Shown piece by piece: positions 1 through 7,726 of a DNA stretch of 64,000 bases. A program made the translations under genes and the position numbers. The stretch comes from Streptomyces cinerochromogenes (lineage in GTDB: Bacteria; Actinomycetota; Actinomycetes; Streptomycetales; Streptomycetaceae): positions 248,001 to 312,000 of the forward strand of contig NZ_BMRM01000001.1 of NCBI RefSeq assembly GCF_014648635.1. The letters run 5' to 3'. The notes under the pieces were generated by a model, which saw only the letters and a list, made by a program, of their open reading frames with translations, searched no databases and was not told where the DNA came from. Positions within the stretch are counted from its first letter, which is position 1. Every line of letters begins with the position of its first letter.

Positions 1-1750
1 GGCGCCGGATCTGGACGAGGACCGTGCCGGCGTAGGTCTCGTCCACCGTGCGGCGCAGGATCGGTTCCACGGCCAGCTCGGTGACCATCGCACGGACCGT
101 GTCGTCCGGTGCGGCCTCGCGGACGCGGACCAGGTACTCCTGCGGGTCCGCGACGCCGTACTCGGCGCCGCCCGCCTCCGCGACGGCCTGGCGCACGGCG
201 GCGTACGGCGGCGCCGTGAACTCGTCCACGCCGTAGGCGTCGAAGGCCGGGGAGACCAGCTCGGGACGCTGGAGGGCGAGCTTCAGCAGTTCGCGTTCGG
301 CGGCGAACACCGGGTTGCGCAGGGTGAGCGCCGGGCCGGAGCCGGCCGGGCGCGGGGCCTCGGCCCACTGGGGCTCGGGCCGGCGGCGCCGGTCCTCCTG
401 CTGCGGGCCCTTGCCGTCGCGCGCCCAGCGGGCCAGCTGGGCGACCCGGCGGACCACGAACTGGGTGTCGAGGATGCCGAGCATGCCGGCCAGCTCCACG
501 GCGACCTCGTGCTGGGCGCCACTGTTCTTGATCTTGGCGACGATCGGCGCGGCCTCGTCCAGGGCGGCGGCGCGCCCCGCCGGGGTGTCCAGGTCGTACC
601 GCCCCACGATCTGGCGCAGCGCGAACTCGAAGAGCGGCGTGCGCGGTTCGACCAGGTCCGCCACCGCCTCGTCGCCCTTGGCGAGGCGCAGGTCGCACGG
701 GTCCATGCCGTCCGGCGCGATCGCGATGTACGTCTCCGCCGCGAACTTCTGGTCGTCCTCGAAGGCGCGCAGCGCGGCCTTCTGCCCGGCCGCGTCACCG
801 TCGAAGGTGAAGATCACCCGGGCGCTGCCGTTGTCCATGAGCAGCCGGCGCAGGATCTTGATGTGCTCGCCGCCGAAGGCCGTACCGCAGGTCGCGATGG
901 CCGTCGTGACCCCGGCCAGGTGGCAGGCCATGACGTCCGTGTAGCCCTCGACCACCACCGCACGGCTGGACTTCGCGATCTCCTTCTTCGCCAGGTCGAT
1001 GCCGTACAGCACCTGGCTCTTCTTGTAGATCGGCGTCTCGGGGGTGTTGAGGTACTTCGGGCCCGTGTCCGCCTCGTACAGCTTCCGGGCGCCGAAGCCG
1101 ACGACCTCGCCGCCGATGTCCCGGATCGGCCACATGAGGCGGCCCCGGAAGCGGTCGATGGGGCCCCGGCGGCCCTCCTGGGCCAGGCCGGAGACGAGCA
1201 GCTCCTTGTCGGTGAAGCCCTTGCCGCGCAGGTAGCGGGTGAGGTGGTCCCAGCCCTGCGGGCTGTAGCCGACGCCGAAGTGGACGGCGGCGGCCTGGTC
1301 GAACCCGCGCTCGGCGAGGAAGATCCGGCCGGTCTCGGCCTCGGCGCTGGTGGCGAGCTGCTCCGCGTACCACTGCGCGGCGATCTTGTGCGCCTCGACC
1401 AGGCGGATCCGCTCGCCGCGCTGGTGCGCCGGGTTGTACCCGCCCTCCTCGTACCGCAGCGTGATGCCGGCCTGCGCGGCCAGCCGCTCGACCGCCTCCG
1501 AGAAGGAGAGGTGGTCCACCTTCATCACGAAGGTGATGGTGTCGCCGCCCTCCTGGCAGCCGAAGCAGTGGAAGAGTCCCTTGCTGGGGCTGACCTGGAA
1601 GGACGGCGACTTCTCGTCGTGGAACGGGCACAGGCCCTTGAGGTTGCCGCCGCCCGCGTTGCGCAGCTGGAGGTACTCGGAGACCACGGCGTCGATCGGG
1701 ACCGCGTCCCGTACCGCCTTCACGTCCTCGTCGTTGATCCGTCCTGCCAC
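1..1750 (-). CDS. dnaG: DNA primase DnaG (C-terminus beyond window)
   Basis: DnaG makes the RNA primers for DNA replication and works with the DnaB helicase at the fork. I read about 583 residues from a GTG at 1750 and the frame is still open at the left edge. The N-terminal CHC2 zinc finger is visible (C41, H44, C62, C65, with CPFHDEKSPSF and HCFGCQ). The TOPRIM catalytic core follows, with the acidic motif EGYTDVMA near residue 265 and FTFDGDAAG further on. The start fits the actinobacterial N-terminus MAGRINDEDV, although no strong ribosome site precedes it. A proline- and arginine-rich linker near residues 440-470 leads into the helicase-binding end, which is cut. The family call is secure. 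Confidence 0.95.
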   Translation of the reverse strand, partial: MAGRINDEDVKAVRDAVPIDAVVSEYLQLRNAGGGNLKGLCPFHDEKSPSFQVSPSKGLFHCFGCQEGGDTITFVMKVDHLSFSEAVERLAAQAGITLRYEEGGYNPAHQRGERIRLVEAHKIAAQWYAEQLATSAEAETGRIFLAERGFDQAAAVHFGVGYSPQGWDHLTRYLRGKGFTDKELLVSGLAQEGRRGPIDRFRGRLMWPIRDIGGEVVGFGARKLYEADTGPKYLNTPETPIYKKSQVLYGIDLAKKEIAKSSRAVVVEGYTDVMACHLAGVTTAIATCGTAFGGEHIKILRRLLMDNGSARVIFTFDGDAAGQKAALRAFEDDQKFAAETYIAIAPDGMDPCDLRLAKGDEAVADLVEPRTPLFEFALRQIVGRYDLDTPAGRAAALDEAAPIVAKIKNSGAQHEVAVELAGMLGILDTQFVVRRVAQLARWARDGKGPQQEDRRRRPEPQWAEAPRPAGSGPALTLRNPVFAAERELLKLALQRPELVSPAFDAYGVDEFTAPPYAAVRQAVAEAGGAEYGVADPQEYLVRVREAAPDDTVRAMVTELAVEPILRRTVDETYAGTVLVQIRR

Positions 1751-1797
1751 GGATGAAGTCTACGGGGGCGCGGTGACGGTCCCGGTGCTCCGGGAGA

Positions 1798-3063
1798 TCA
1801 GGAGGCGAGGCCGTCCAGGGGTACGTGCGGGTCGGAGAGGGCCTCGCTGTTCACCCGGGACCGGGAACGGATGAGGTTCTGGATCTGCTCTGTGACATCC
1901 CACACGTTCACGTTCATCCCGGCCAGCACGCGTCCCTCCTTCACCCAGAACGCGATGAACTCCCGTTTGGCGGCGTCGCCCCGGATCACCACCTCGTCGT
2001 ACGCCCCCGGCGGCGCCCAGCCGCTGTACTCCATGCCCAGGTCGTACTGGTCGGTGAAGAAGTACGGCACCCGGTCGTAGGTGACGTCCCGGCCGAGCAT
2101 CGCGCGGGCCGCCGCCGGGCCTCCGTTCAGGGCGTTCGCCCAGTGCTCCACCCGCAGCCGGGTGCCGAACAGGGGCAGCGGGAAGGACGCCACGTCGCCG
2201 GCCGCGTAGATGTCGGGGTCGGACGTGCGCAGCCGTTCGTCGACGACGATGCCGCCGCCGTGCGCCCGGTCGGCGATCTCCAGGCCCGCCGCCTCCGCGA
2301 GCGCCGCCCGCGGTGCCGCGCCGATCGCCGCGAGGACGTCGTGTGCCGGGTGCTCCTCGCCGTCGTCCGTGCGGGCCGCGAGGACCATGCCGTCCTGGCC
2401 GACGATCTCGGTGAGCCGCACGCCGAAGCGGAAGCGGACGCCGTGCTCGCGGTGCAGCTGGGCGAAGACGTTGCCCAGCTCGGGGCCGAGGACACCGTGC
2501 AGCGGGGTCGGCTCCGGTTCGATCACCGTGACCTCGGCGCCGTACTCGCGGGCCGCCGCCGCGACCTCCAGGCCGATCCAGCCGGCGCCCGCGATCACCA
2601 GGTGCCCGTTCTCCTGGCCGAGGTGGTGCAGGACGCCCTTGAGGCGCTCGGCGTGCGCGAGGCGGCGCAGGTGGTGGACGCCCGCCAGGTCCGTGCCGGG
2701 GATGTCCAGGCGGCGCGGCTCGGCACCGGTGACCAGGAGCAGCTTGTCGTAGCGGACGAGGGTGCCGTCGTCACCGAAGCGGACCGTCTTCGCCGTACGG
2801 TCGATCCGGTCCACGGTCTGTCCGAGGTGCAGCTCGATGTCGTTCCGCGCGTACCAGGCGGGTTCGTGCACGAAGACGCTGTCGCGCTCCTCCTTGCCGA
2901 GGAGGTAGCCCTTGGACAGCGGCGGGCGCTCGTACGGGTGGTCGCGTTCGTCGCAGATCAGTATCACCCGGCCGCTGAAGCCCTCCGCGCGGAGCGTCTC
3001 GGCCGCCTTCGCGCCGGCGAGACCGCCTCCGACGATGATGAATGTCTGGTCCGCGTCGACCAC
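1798..3063 (-). CDS. FAD-dependent NAD(P)H:ferredoxin reductase-like oxidoreductase
   Basis: This 421-residue flavoprotein passes electrons between NAD(P)H, FAD and probably a ferredoxin-like partner. The FAD Rossmann motif VGGGLAG is at residues 11-17, a second nucleotide-binding motif GAGWIG at about 159-164 (NAD(P)H), and the FAD-closing motif IYAAGDVA near 285-293. The C-terminal part resembles the reductase C-terminal domain of rubredoxin and ferredoxin reductases. The GTG start at 3063 has an AGGAGG ribosome site about 7 bases upstream. It stands alone between dnaG and dgt with no ferredoxin or P450 gene beside it, so its partner and substrate are unknown. Confidence 0.85.
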   Translation of the reverse strand: MVDADQTFIIVGGGLAGAKAAETLRAEGFSGRVILICDERDHPYERPPLSKGYLLGKEERDSVFVHEPAWYARNDIELHLGQTVDRIDRTAKTVRFGDDGTLVRYDKLLLVTGAEPRRLDIPGTDLAGVHHLRRLAHAERLKGVLHHLGQENGHLVIAGAGWIGLEVAAAAREYGAEVTVIEPEPTPLHGVLGPELGNVFAQLHREHGVRFRFGVRLTEIVGQDGMVLAARTDDGEEHPAHDVLAAIGAAPRAALAEAAGLEIADRAHGGGIVVDERLRTSDPDIYAAGDVASFPLPLFGTRLRVEHWANALNGGPAAARAMLGRDVTYDRVPYFFTDQYDLGMEYSGWAPPGAYDEVVIRGDAAKREFIAFWVKEGRVLAGMNVNVWDVTEQIQNLIRSRSRVNSEALSDPHVPLDGLAS

Positions 3064-3200
3064 TTGATGCCTCCTACGGGGGGTCTGGGGGGTGTCTCCC
3101 CAGAGAACACGGCGGGTGCCGCCACATGCGAGCGTCCCGCACCCGGCGTGCCGCGGGAAGAGGGTGTGACCCGATCAGGCCACGGCCGGTCATGTTCCTC

Positions 3201-4481
3201 TCACATATGCCCCGTCAGTCTCGCGTGCAGCGAGAGCGCGGAGGCGTCGGTGAGGGAGGCGATCTGGTCGACGATCACCCGCTTGCGCGCCCGGTCGTCG
3301 GCCGCCGCGTCGAACAGCGCCCGGAACTGGGGGTCGAGGCCCTCGGGCGCGCGGGCGGTCAGCGCCTCGGCCAGCTCCGCGACGATCACCCGCTGGTCGG
3401 CGCGCAGCCGCTCCTGCTCCGCGCGCTGCATCACGTACCGGACCGCGACCGCCTTGAGCACCGCGCACTCCATGCGGGTCTCGCGCGGTACGACGAGTTC
3501 GGCGCCGTAGCGGGTGAGCCGGCCCGGGCGGTGCCCCCACGCGGCGCGCGTGGCGCCCTCGGCGGCCAGGCAGAACCGCCCGATGAGCTGGCTGGTGGCG
3601 TCCTTCAGCCGGGCCTGTGCCACGGCCGTGCCGTCGTAGCCGTGCGGCCACCACTCCTCGTCCTGGAGGCGGTCCAGGGCGGCGGCGAGTTCCGCCGGGT
3701 CGGTGTCCGCGGGCACGTACCGGCCGACGGCGACCGCGAACACCGCCTGCCGTTCCGGCTCCGCGTGCAGGCAGTTGGGGTCGATGTGGCCGGCGTGCAG
3801 TCCGTCCTCGACGTCGTGCACCGAGTACGCCACGTCGTCCGACCAGTCCATGACCTGCGCCTCGAAGCAGGTGCGGGTGGCGGGGGCGTACGCCCGGACC
3901 CAGTCGAACACCGGGCGGTCGTCCTCGTACACGCCGAACTTGCCCGACGCCGGGTCGGTGGGGTGCGTGCCGCGCGGCCAGGGGTACTTGGTGGCGGCGT
4001 CGAGGGTGGCGCGGGTGAGGTTCAGGCCGACGGACCCCTCCGGAGTGAACCGTTTCGGCTCGATGCGGGTGAGGAGCCTCAGGGACTGGGCGTTGCCCTC
4101 GAAGCCGCCGCAGTCGTCGGCGAACTCGTTCAGGGCCTGTTCGCCGTTGTGCCCGAAGGGCGGATGACCGAGGTCGTGCGAGAGGCAGGCCGCCTCCACC
4201 AGGTCCGGGTCGCAGCCGAGGGCCGCGCCCAGCTCCCGGCCCACCTGGGCGCATTCGAGGGAGTGGGTGAGGCGGGTCCGGGGACTGGCGTCCCACATCT
4301 GGCTCCTGGTTCCCGGGGCCACCACCTGCGTCTTGCCCGCGAGGCGGCGCAGGGCGGCCGAGTGCAGGACGCGGGCGCGGTCGCGCTGGAAGGCGGTACG
4401 GCCGGGGCGCTTGTCGGGTTCGGGCGCCCAGCGTTCGACCGACGCCGGGTCGTACGCCGTGGAGAGTGCGGTGCCTTCCAT
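3201..4481 (-). CDS. dgt: Deoxyguanosinetriphosphate triphosphohydrolase-like protein
   Basis: This 426-residue HD-domain enzyme is a dNTP triphosphohydrolase, releasing deoxynucleoside and triphosphate and so helping to set nucleotide pools. The metal site is visible as H73 (RLTHSLE), H102-D103 ([15 protein letters not shown]) and a later aspartate in [17 protein letters not shown] chose the ATG at 4481 ([12 protein letters not shown]). The frame stays open upstream, but that stretch overlaps the neighbouring chelatase gene. The [17 protein letters not shown] spacing is that of the Dgt family. Proximity to dnaG suits a housekeeping replication role. Confidence 0.92.
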   Translation of the reverse strand: MEGTALSTAYDPASVERWAPEPDKRPGRTAFQRDRARVLHSAALRRLAGKTQVVAPGTRSQMWDASPRTRLTHSLECAQVGRELGAALGCDPDLVEAACLSHDLGHPPFGHNGEQALNEFADDCGGFEGNAQSLRLLTRIEPKRFTPEGSVGLNLTRATLDAATKYPWPRGTHPTDPASGKFGVYEDDRPVFDWVRAYAPATRTCFEAQVMDWSDDVAYSVHDVEDGLHAGHIDPNCLHAEPERQAVFAVAVGRYVPADTDPAELAAALDRLQDEEWWPHGYDGTAVAQARLKDATSQLIGRFCLAAEGATRAAWGHRPGRLTRYGAELVVPRETRMECAVLKAVAVRYVMQRAEQERLRADQRVIVAELAEALTARAPEGLDPQFRALFDAAADDRARKRVIVDQIASLTDASALSLHARLTGHM

Positions 4482-4509
4482 GAGTCGACAGTAAGCCACC
4501 CCGTGCCGC

Positions 4510-5298
4510 TCAGGCGGCTTCGGCCGACCTCGTCGACAGGCTCTGGTCGTAGCGGTGCAGGACCAGGCGGGCCATCGCGTCCTGGGCTCCGAGGGGGGCC
4601 GACGCGATCCACGGCGCTGCCTCGGCGCACTGTGCCGCGAAGCGCCCCGGGGCCGTGAAACACGAAGCCACCGCCACCCGGTGACGGCCCCTCGCCGCCA
4701 GGGCGCGCACAGCGGCCGGCACCGTCGGCGTCGCCGCCGAGGCGTACGCGGGGACCACCGGGACACCCAGGCGGGCGGAGAGGAGGCGGGCCGTGCGGCG
4801 GGTGTCGGCGGCCGAGTCGGGGTCGCGGGAACCGGCCGCGGCGAGGACGACCGCGGTCGAGCGGCGGGCGGTGCCGTCCATCGCGGCCGGCCAGCCGGCC
4901 TCCAGCAGGCGCGCGTGCAGGGCCGCGGCCAGGAGGGGGTGGGGGCCCAGGGGCGGGGCCGTGCGGGTGTCGGCGGACGCCGCCGCGGCCGTCTCCGGGA
5001 TGTCCTGCTTCACGTGGTGGCCGCGGCCCAGGAGGAGCGGGACGAGGACGGCGGGGGTGTCACCGAGGGCGGCGAGGGTGCCGGGGAGCAGGGGCTCGTT
5101 CAGCTCGATGTGGCCCAGGTGGACGGGGAGGCCGGGACGCCGTGCGCGGACCAGGGTCATGAGGGCCCGTACGGTGGTCAGCGCCCGCGGGTCGCGGCTG
5201 CCGTGGGCGACCAGGACGAGGGCGGGCGGGGCCGGGCGGCGGCGGCCGAGCGGGGAGACGAGCCGGCTGCTGGTGCGGGGTGGGGTGGACGCCGTCAT
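4510..5298 (-). CDS. CbiX-type sirohydrochlorin/cobalt chelatase-like protein
   Basis: This 262-residue protein belongs to the CbiX/SirB chelatase family, which inserts Co or Fe into sirohydrochlorin on the way to cobalamin or siroheme. The first half carries LVAHGSRDP (H32) and [11 protein letters not shown] (paired histidines near residue 94), the usual metal-binding residues. The second half repeats the fold, but its counterpart reads AAGSRDPDS, with alanine where the first half has histidine, so only one half looks catalytic. A NasA-type nitrate reductase and siroheme-dependent NirBD lie in the same window, which makes siroheme supply plausible (inference). It ends 28 bases before the dgt start and may be co-transcribed with dgt. 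Confidence 0.82.
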   Translation of the reverse strand: MTASTPPRTSSRLVSPLGRRRPAPPALVLVAHGSRDPRALTTVRALMTLVRARRPGLPVHLGHIELNEPLLPGTLAALGDTPAVLVPLLLGRGHHVKQDIPETAAAASADTRTAPPLGPHPLLAAALHARLLEAGWPAAMDGTARRSTAVVLAAAGSRDPDSAADTRRTARLLSARLGVPVVPAYASAATPTVPAAVRALAARGRHRVAVASCFTAPGRFAAQCAEAAPWIASAPLGAQDAMARLVLHRYDQSLSTRSAEAA

Positions 5299-5453
5299 GC
5301 AAGGATCCTGACCGGGGCGCGTTGCGTGCCCGTTGCGCGGCCGTCACGGGTGTTTTCCGTGGGTTCACCTCGGACGCCCGCGCGGTGTGAGGCGAACCGG
5401 ACCGGCGTCGCCGGCGTCCTCCATGGTCGGAGGCGATCACGGAGGGGGACCGT

Positions 5454-6143
5454 ATGGGGATCCGTCGGCCGCGATGGCTGCGGTGGCCGCGCACGCGGGC
5501 CGGGCAGCGGCGGCTGGTGCAGGCCGTGATGGCCGGGTGTGTGCTGGCGCTGCTGCCGTCGGCCTGGCTGTACGTGTCCACGGCGGACCGGCTGCGGACG
5601 ACGGCGGACGTTCCGCGCACCGAGGTCGCCGTGGTGTTCGGGGCCGGGCTGTGGCAGGGGGAGCCGTCGCCGTACCTCGCGCACCGGCTGGACGCGGCGG
5701 CGAAGCTGTACCGGGCGGGGCGGATCGAGGTCGTCCTGGTCACCGGGGACAACAGCCGGGAGGACTACGACGAGCCCGACGCCATGCGCGCGTACCTCAC
5801 GAAGCACGGGGTGCCGGACGCGCGGATCGTCAGCGACTACGCCGGGTTCGACACCTGGGACTCCTGCGTCCGGGCGAAGAGGATCTTCGGCGTCGACCGG
5901 GCCGTGCTGATCAGCCAGGGGTTCCACATCCGGCGGGCGGTGGCGCTGTGCGAGGCGGCGGGGATCGCGTCGTACGGCGTCGGAGTCGACGCGAAGCACG
6001 ACGTGACCTGGTACTACGGCGGGACCCGCGAGGTGTTCGCGGCGGGCAAGGCGGCGCTGGACGCGGTGCTGCGGCCGGATCCGCGGTTCCTGGGGCCGAG
6101 GGAACCGGGGGTCGCCAGGGCACTGGCGGGGGGCCGGGACTGA
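5454..6143 (+). CDS. SanA/YdcF-type DUF218 membrane protein
   Basis: This is a 229-residue protein with one N-terminal membrane segment (about residues 23-43) and an extracytoplasmic DUF218 domain. Motifs are VVFGAGLW, HRLDAAAKLY, VLVTGDN, a PDAMRAYL segment and SQGFHIRRAVALCEAAGI, all typical of SanA-like proteins linked to envelope integrity and vancomycin sensitivity in enterobacteria. The biochemical reaction is not firmly known. The ATG at 5454 has a strong GGAGGGGG ribosome site. The next gene starts 2 bases after the stop, so the two probably form an operon and may share an envelope function. Confidence 0.85.
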   Translation: MGIRRPRWLRWPRTRAGQRRLVQAVMAGCVLALLPSAWLYVSTADRLRTTADVPRTEVAVVFGAGLWQGEPSPYLAHRLDAAAKLYRAGRIEVVLVTGDNSREDYDEPDAMRAYLTKHGVPDARIVSDYAGFDTWDSCVRAKRIFGVDRAVLISQGFHIRRAVALCEAAGIASYGVGVDAKHDVTWYYGGTREVFAAGKAALDAVLRPDPRFLGPREPGVARALAGGRD

Positions 6144-6145
6144 GC

Positions 6146-7615
6146 ATGGAGACCACCGGGCTGACGCCCGCCGAGCGCCGCGTCCTGGAGGCGTTCCCGC
6201 TCGGCGAGGGCGTCGACTTCCGTCGGAGCGACGACGAGGATCCCGAGCGGGGCGGCTCCTGGGGGCCGGAGCGCACCCTGCGCGCGGACGTGCTGCGGGA
6301 GCTGCTGCTGGACGGGCCGGTGCGGGAGGGACGGATCGCCGGCCTGAAGGTGACGGGCGCGCGGATCACCGGGCGCCTGGATCTCAAGTACGGCACGGTG
6401 GGCCACCCGGTCCGGCTGCGCTCCTGCCACTTCGAGGAGCCGCCCGACCTGTACGGGGCGCAGGTCGGCGCGCTGGTCCTGAGCGACTCGGCGCTGCCGG
6501 GGCTGACGGCCGGGAACCTGCGTGCCGAAGGGGTGGTGCGGATCACCTGCTGCCGTTTCACGGGCCCGGTGCGGCTGCAGGGGGCGAAGCTGGCCGGGGC
6601 GTTCTTCGCGAACGGTGCGCGGCTCGGCAGGCCCGGCGAGGTGCCCGAGGAGCCCGTGCTCCAGCTCAACCACGCCGAGGTCGGCACGGACGTGTGGGCC
6701 CCGGGCCTGGTGGCGCACGGAAGGGTCCACCTGAACGGGGCGGTCGTCCGCAACCAGGTGAACCTCGACGACGCGGAGCTGACCGCCCCCGGACAGACCG
6801 CGCTGCACGCCGAGGTCCTGACGGTCGGCACCGACCTGCACGCCATGCGGCTGCGGGTCCGGGGCCGGGTGAACCTGGGCGGTGCGCGGATCCCCCGGCA
6901 GCTCAATCTCGCCCATGCCCGTCTGTCCCACCCGGGCGGACAGGCGCTGCGCGCCAGCAGCGCCGTGATCGGCGAGCTGTGGCTGCGGGACGCGGCGCCC
7001 ATGGAGGGATCCGTCAATCTGCGCCGTGCCCGGCTCGACCTGGTGCACGTGCCGCCCGAGGTGTGGCCGCCCGAGGTCGCGACCGACGGGCTCACCTACC
7101 GCGCGCTGACCCCGCACCTCCCGGCCGCACAACGCCTTGAGCTGCTGGAACGCGAACCTGCCGGATATCTCCCGCAGCCCTACGAGCAGCTGGCCACCGC
7201 CTACCGCGCGGTCGGCGACGACGCGGCCGCGCGCACCGTCCAGCTGGCCAGGCTCCGCCGCCACCGCCGCACCCTGCCGCCGTACGCCCGGGTGTGGGGC
7301 TGTGTGCAGGACGCGGCCGTCGGCTACGGCTTCCGTCCGATGCGGGCCGCGGGCTGGCTGCTGATGCTGCTGTGCACCGGCACGCTCGCGTTCGCCCTGC
7401 ACCGTCCGCCGGCGCTCAAGCCCTCGGAGGCCCCGGCGTTCAACCCGCTCGTCTACGCCCTCGACCTGCTGCTGCCGATCGTCGACTTCGGCCAGCAGGG
7501 CGCCTTCGCGCCGCGCGGCTGGTACCAGTGGCTGTCGTACCTGCTGATCGCCACCGGCTGGGTGCTCGCCACCACGATCGCGGCGGGTGTCACCCGGTCC
7601 CTGAGCCGCCAGTAG
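6146..7615 (+). CDS. Membrane-anchored protein with repetitive beta-helix-like N-terminal part, unknown function
   Basis: I do not recognise a named family. The 489-residue protein has a long soluble N-terminal part (about 1-300) made of loosely repeated short strands such as GARITGRLDLKY, AKLAGAFFANGAR, AVVRNQVNLDDA and GARIPRQLNLAHA. This pattern of A(N/D)L/I steps recalls pentapeptide-repeat or right-handed beta-helix proteins. A charged helical stretch near 370-395 follows, then two hydrophobic segments (about 400-420 and 460-482) with a PIVDFGQQGAF loop between them. The open frame extends upstream through the preceding gene, but the ATG at 6146 lies just after that gene's stop. It is likely co-transcribed with the SanA-like gene. 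Confidence 0.75.
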   Translation: METTGLTPAERRVLEAFPLGEGVDFRRSDDEDPERGGSWGPERTLRADVLRELLLDGPVREGRIAGLKVTGARITGRLDLKYGTVGHPVRLRSCHFEEPPDLYGAQVGALVLSDSALPGLTAGNLRAEGVVRITCCRFTGPVRLQGAKLAGAFFANGARLGRPGEVPEEPVLQLNHAEVGTDVWAPGLVAHGRVHLNGAVVRNQVNLDDAELTAPGQTALHAEVLTVGTDLHAMRLRVRGRVNLGGARIPRQLNLAHARLSHPGGQALRASSAVIGELWLRDAAPMEGSVNLRRARLDLVHVPPEVWPPEVATDGLTYRALTPHLPAAQRLELLEREPAGYLPQPYEQLATAYRAVGDDAAARTVQLARLRRHRRTLPPYARVWGCVQDAAVGYGFRPMRAAGWLLMLLCTGTLAFALHRPPALKPSEAPAFNPLVYALDLLLPIVDFGQQGAFAPRGWYQWLSYLLIATGWVLATTIAAGVTRSLSRQ

Positions 7616-7669
7616 GCGCGCCCCGGGGACCTCACGGCGGGACCCGAGCGGCGGGGAGGTCGCCGTGCC

Positions 7670-7703
7670 GGGGGCGTAACCGGATGCGGCACGGGGGCGT
7701 AAC
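7670..7703 (+). promoter_or_regulatory. Direct repeat of GGGGGCGTAAC upstream of the nitrate reductase gene
   Basis: Two identical 11-bp copies start at 7670 and 7693, 23 bp apart, ending 24 bp before the ATG of the NasA-type gene. Each ends in GTAAC, which fits the GTnAC half-site used by the nitrogen regulator GlnR. No clear GAAAC partner lies at 11-bp spacing, so assignment to GlnR is tentative. Confidence 0.4.
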
Positions 7704-7726
7704 ACGCCCGACGCACGCTGGACGGT

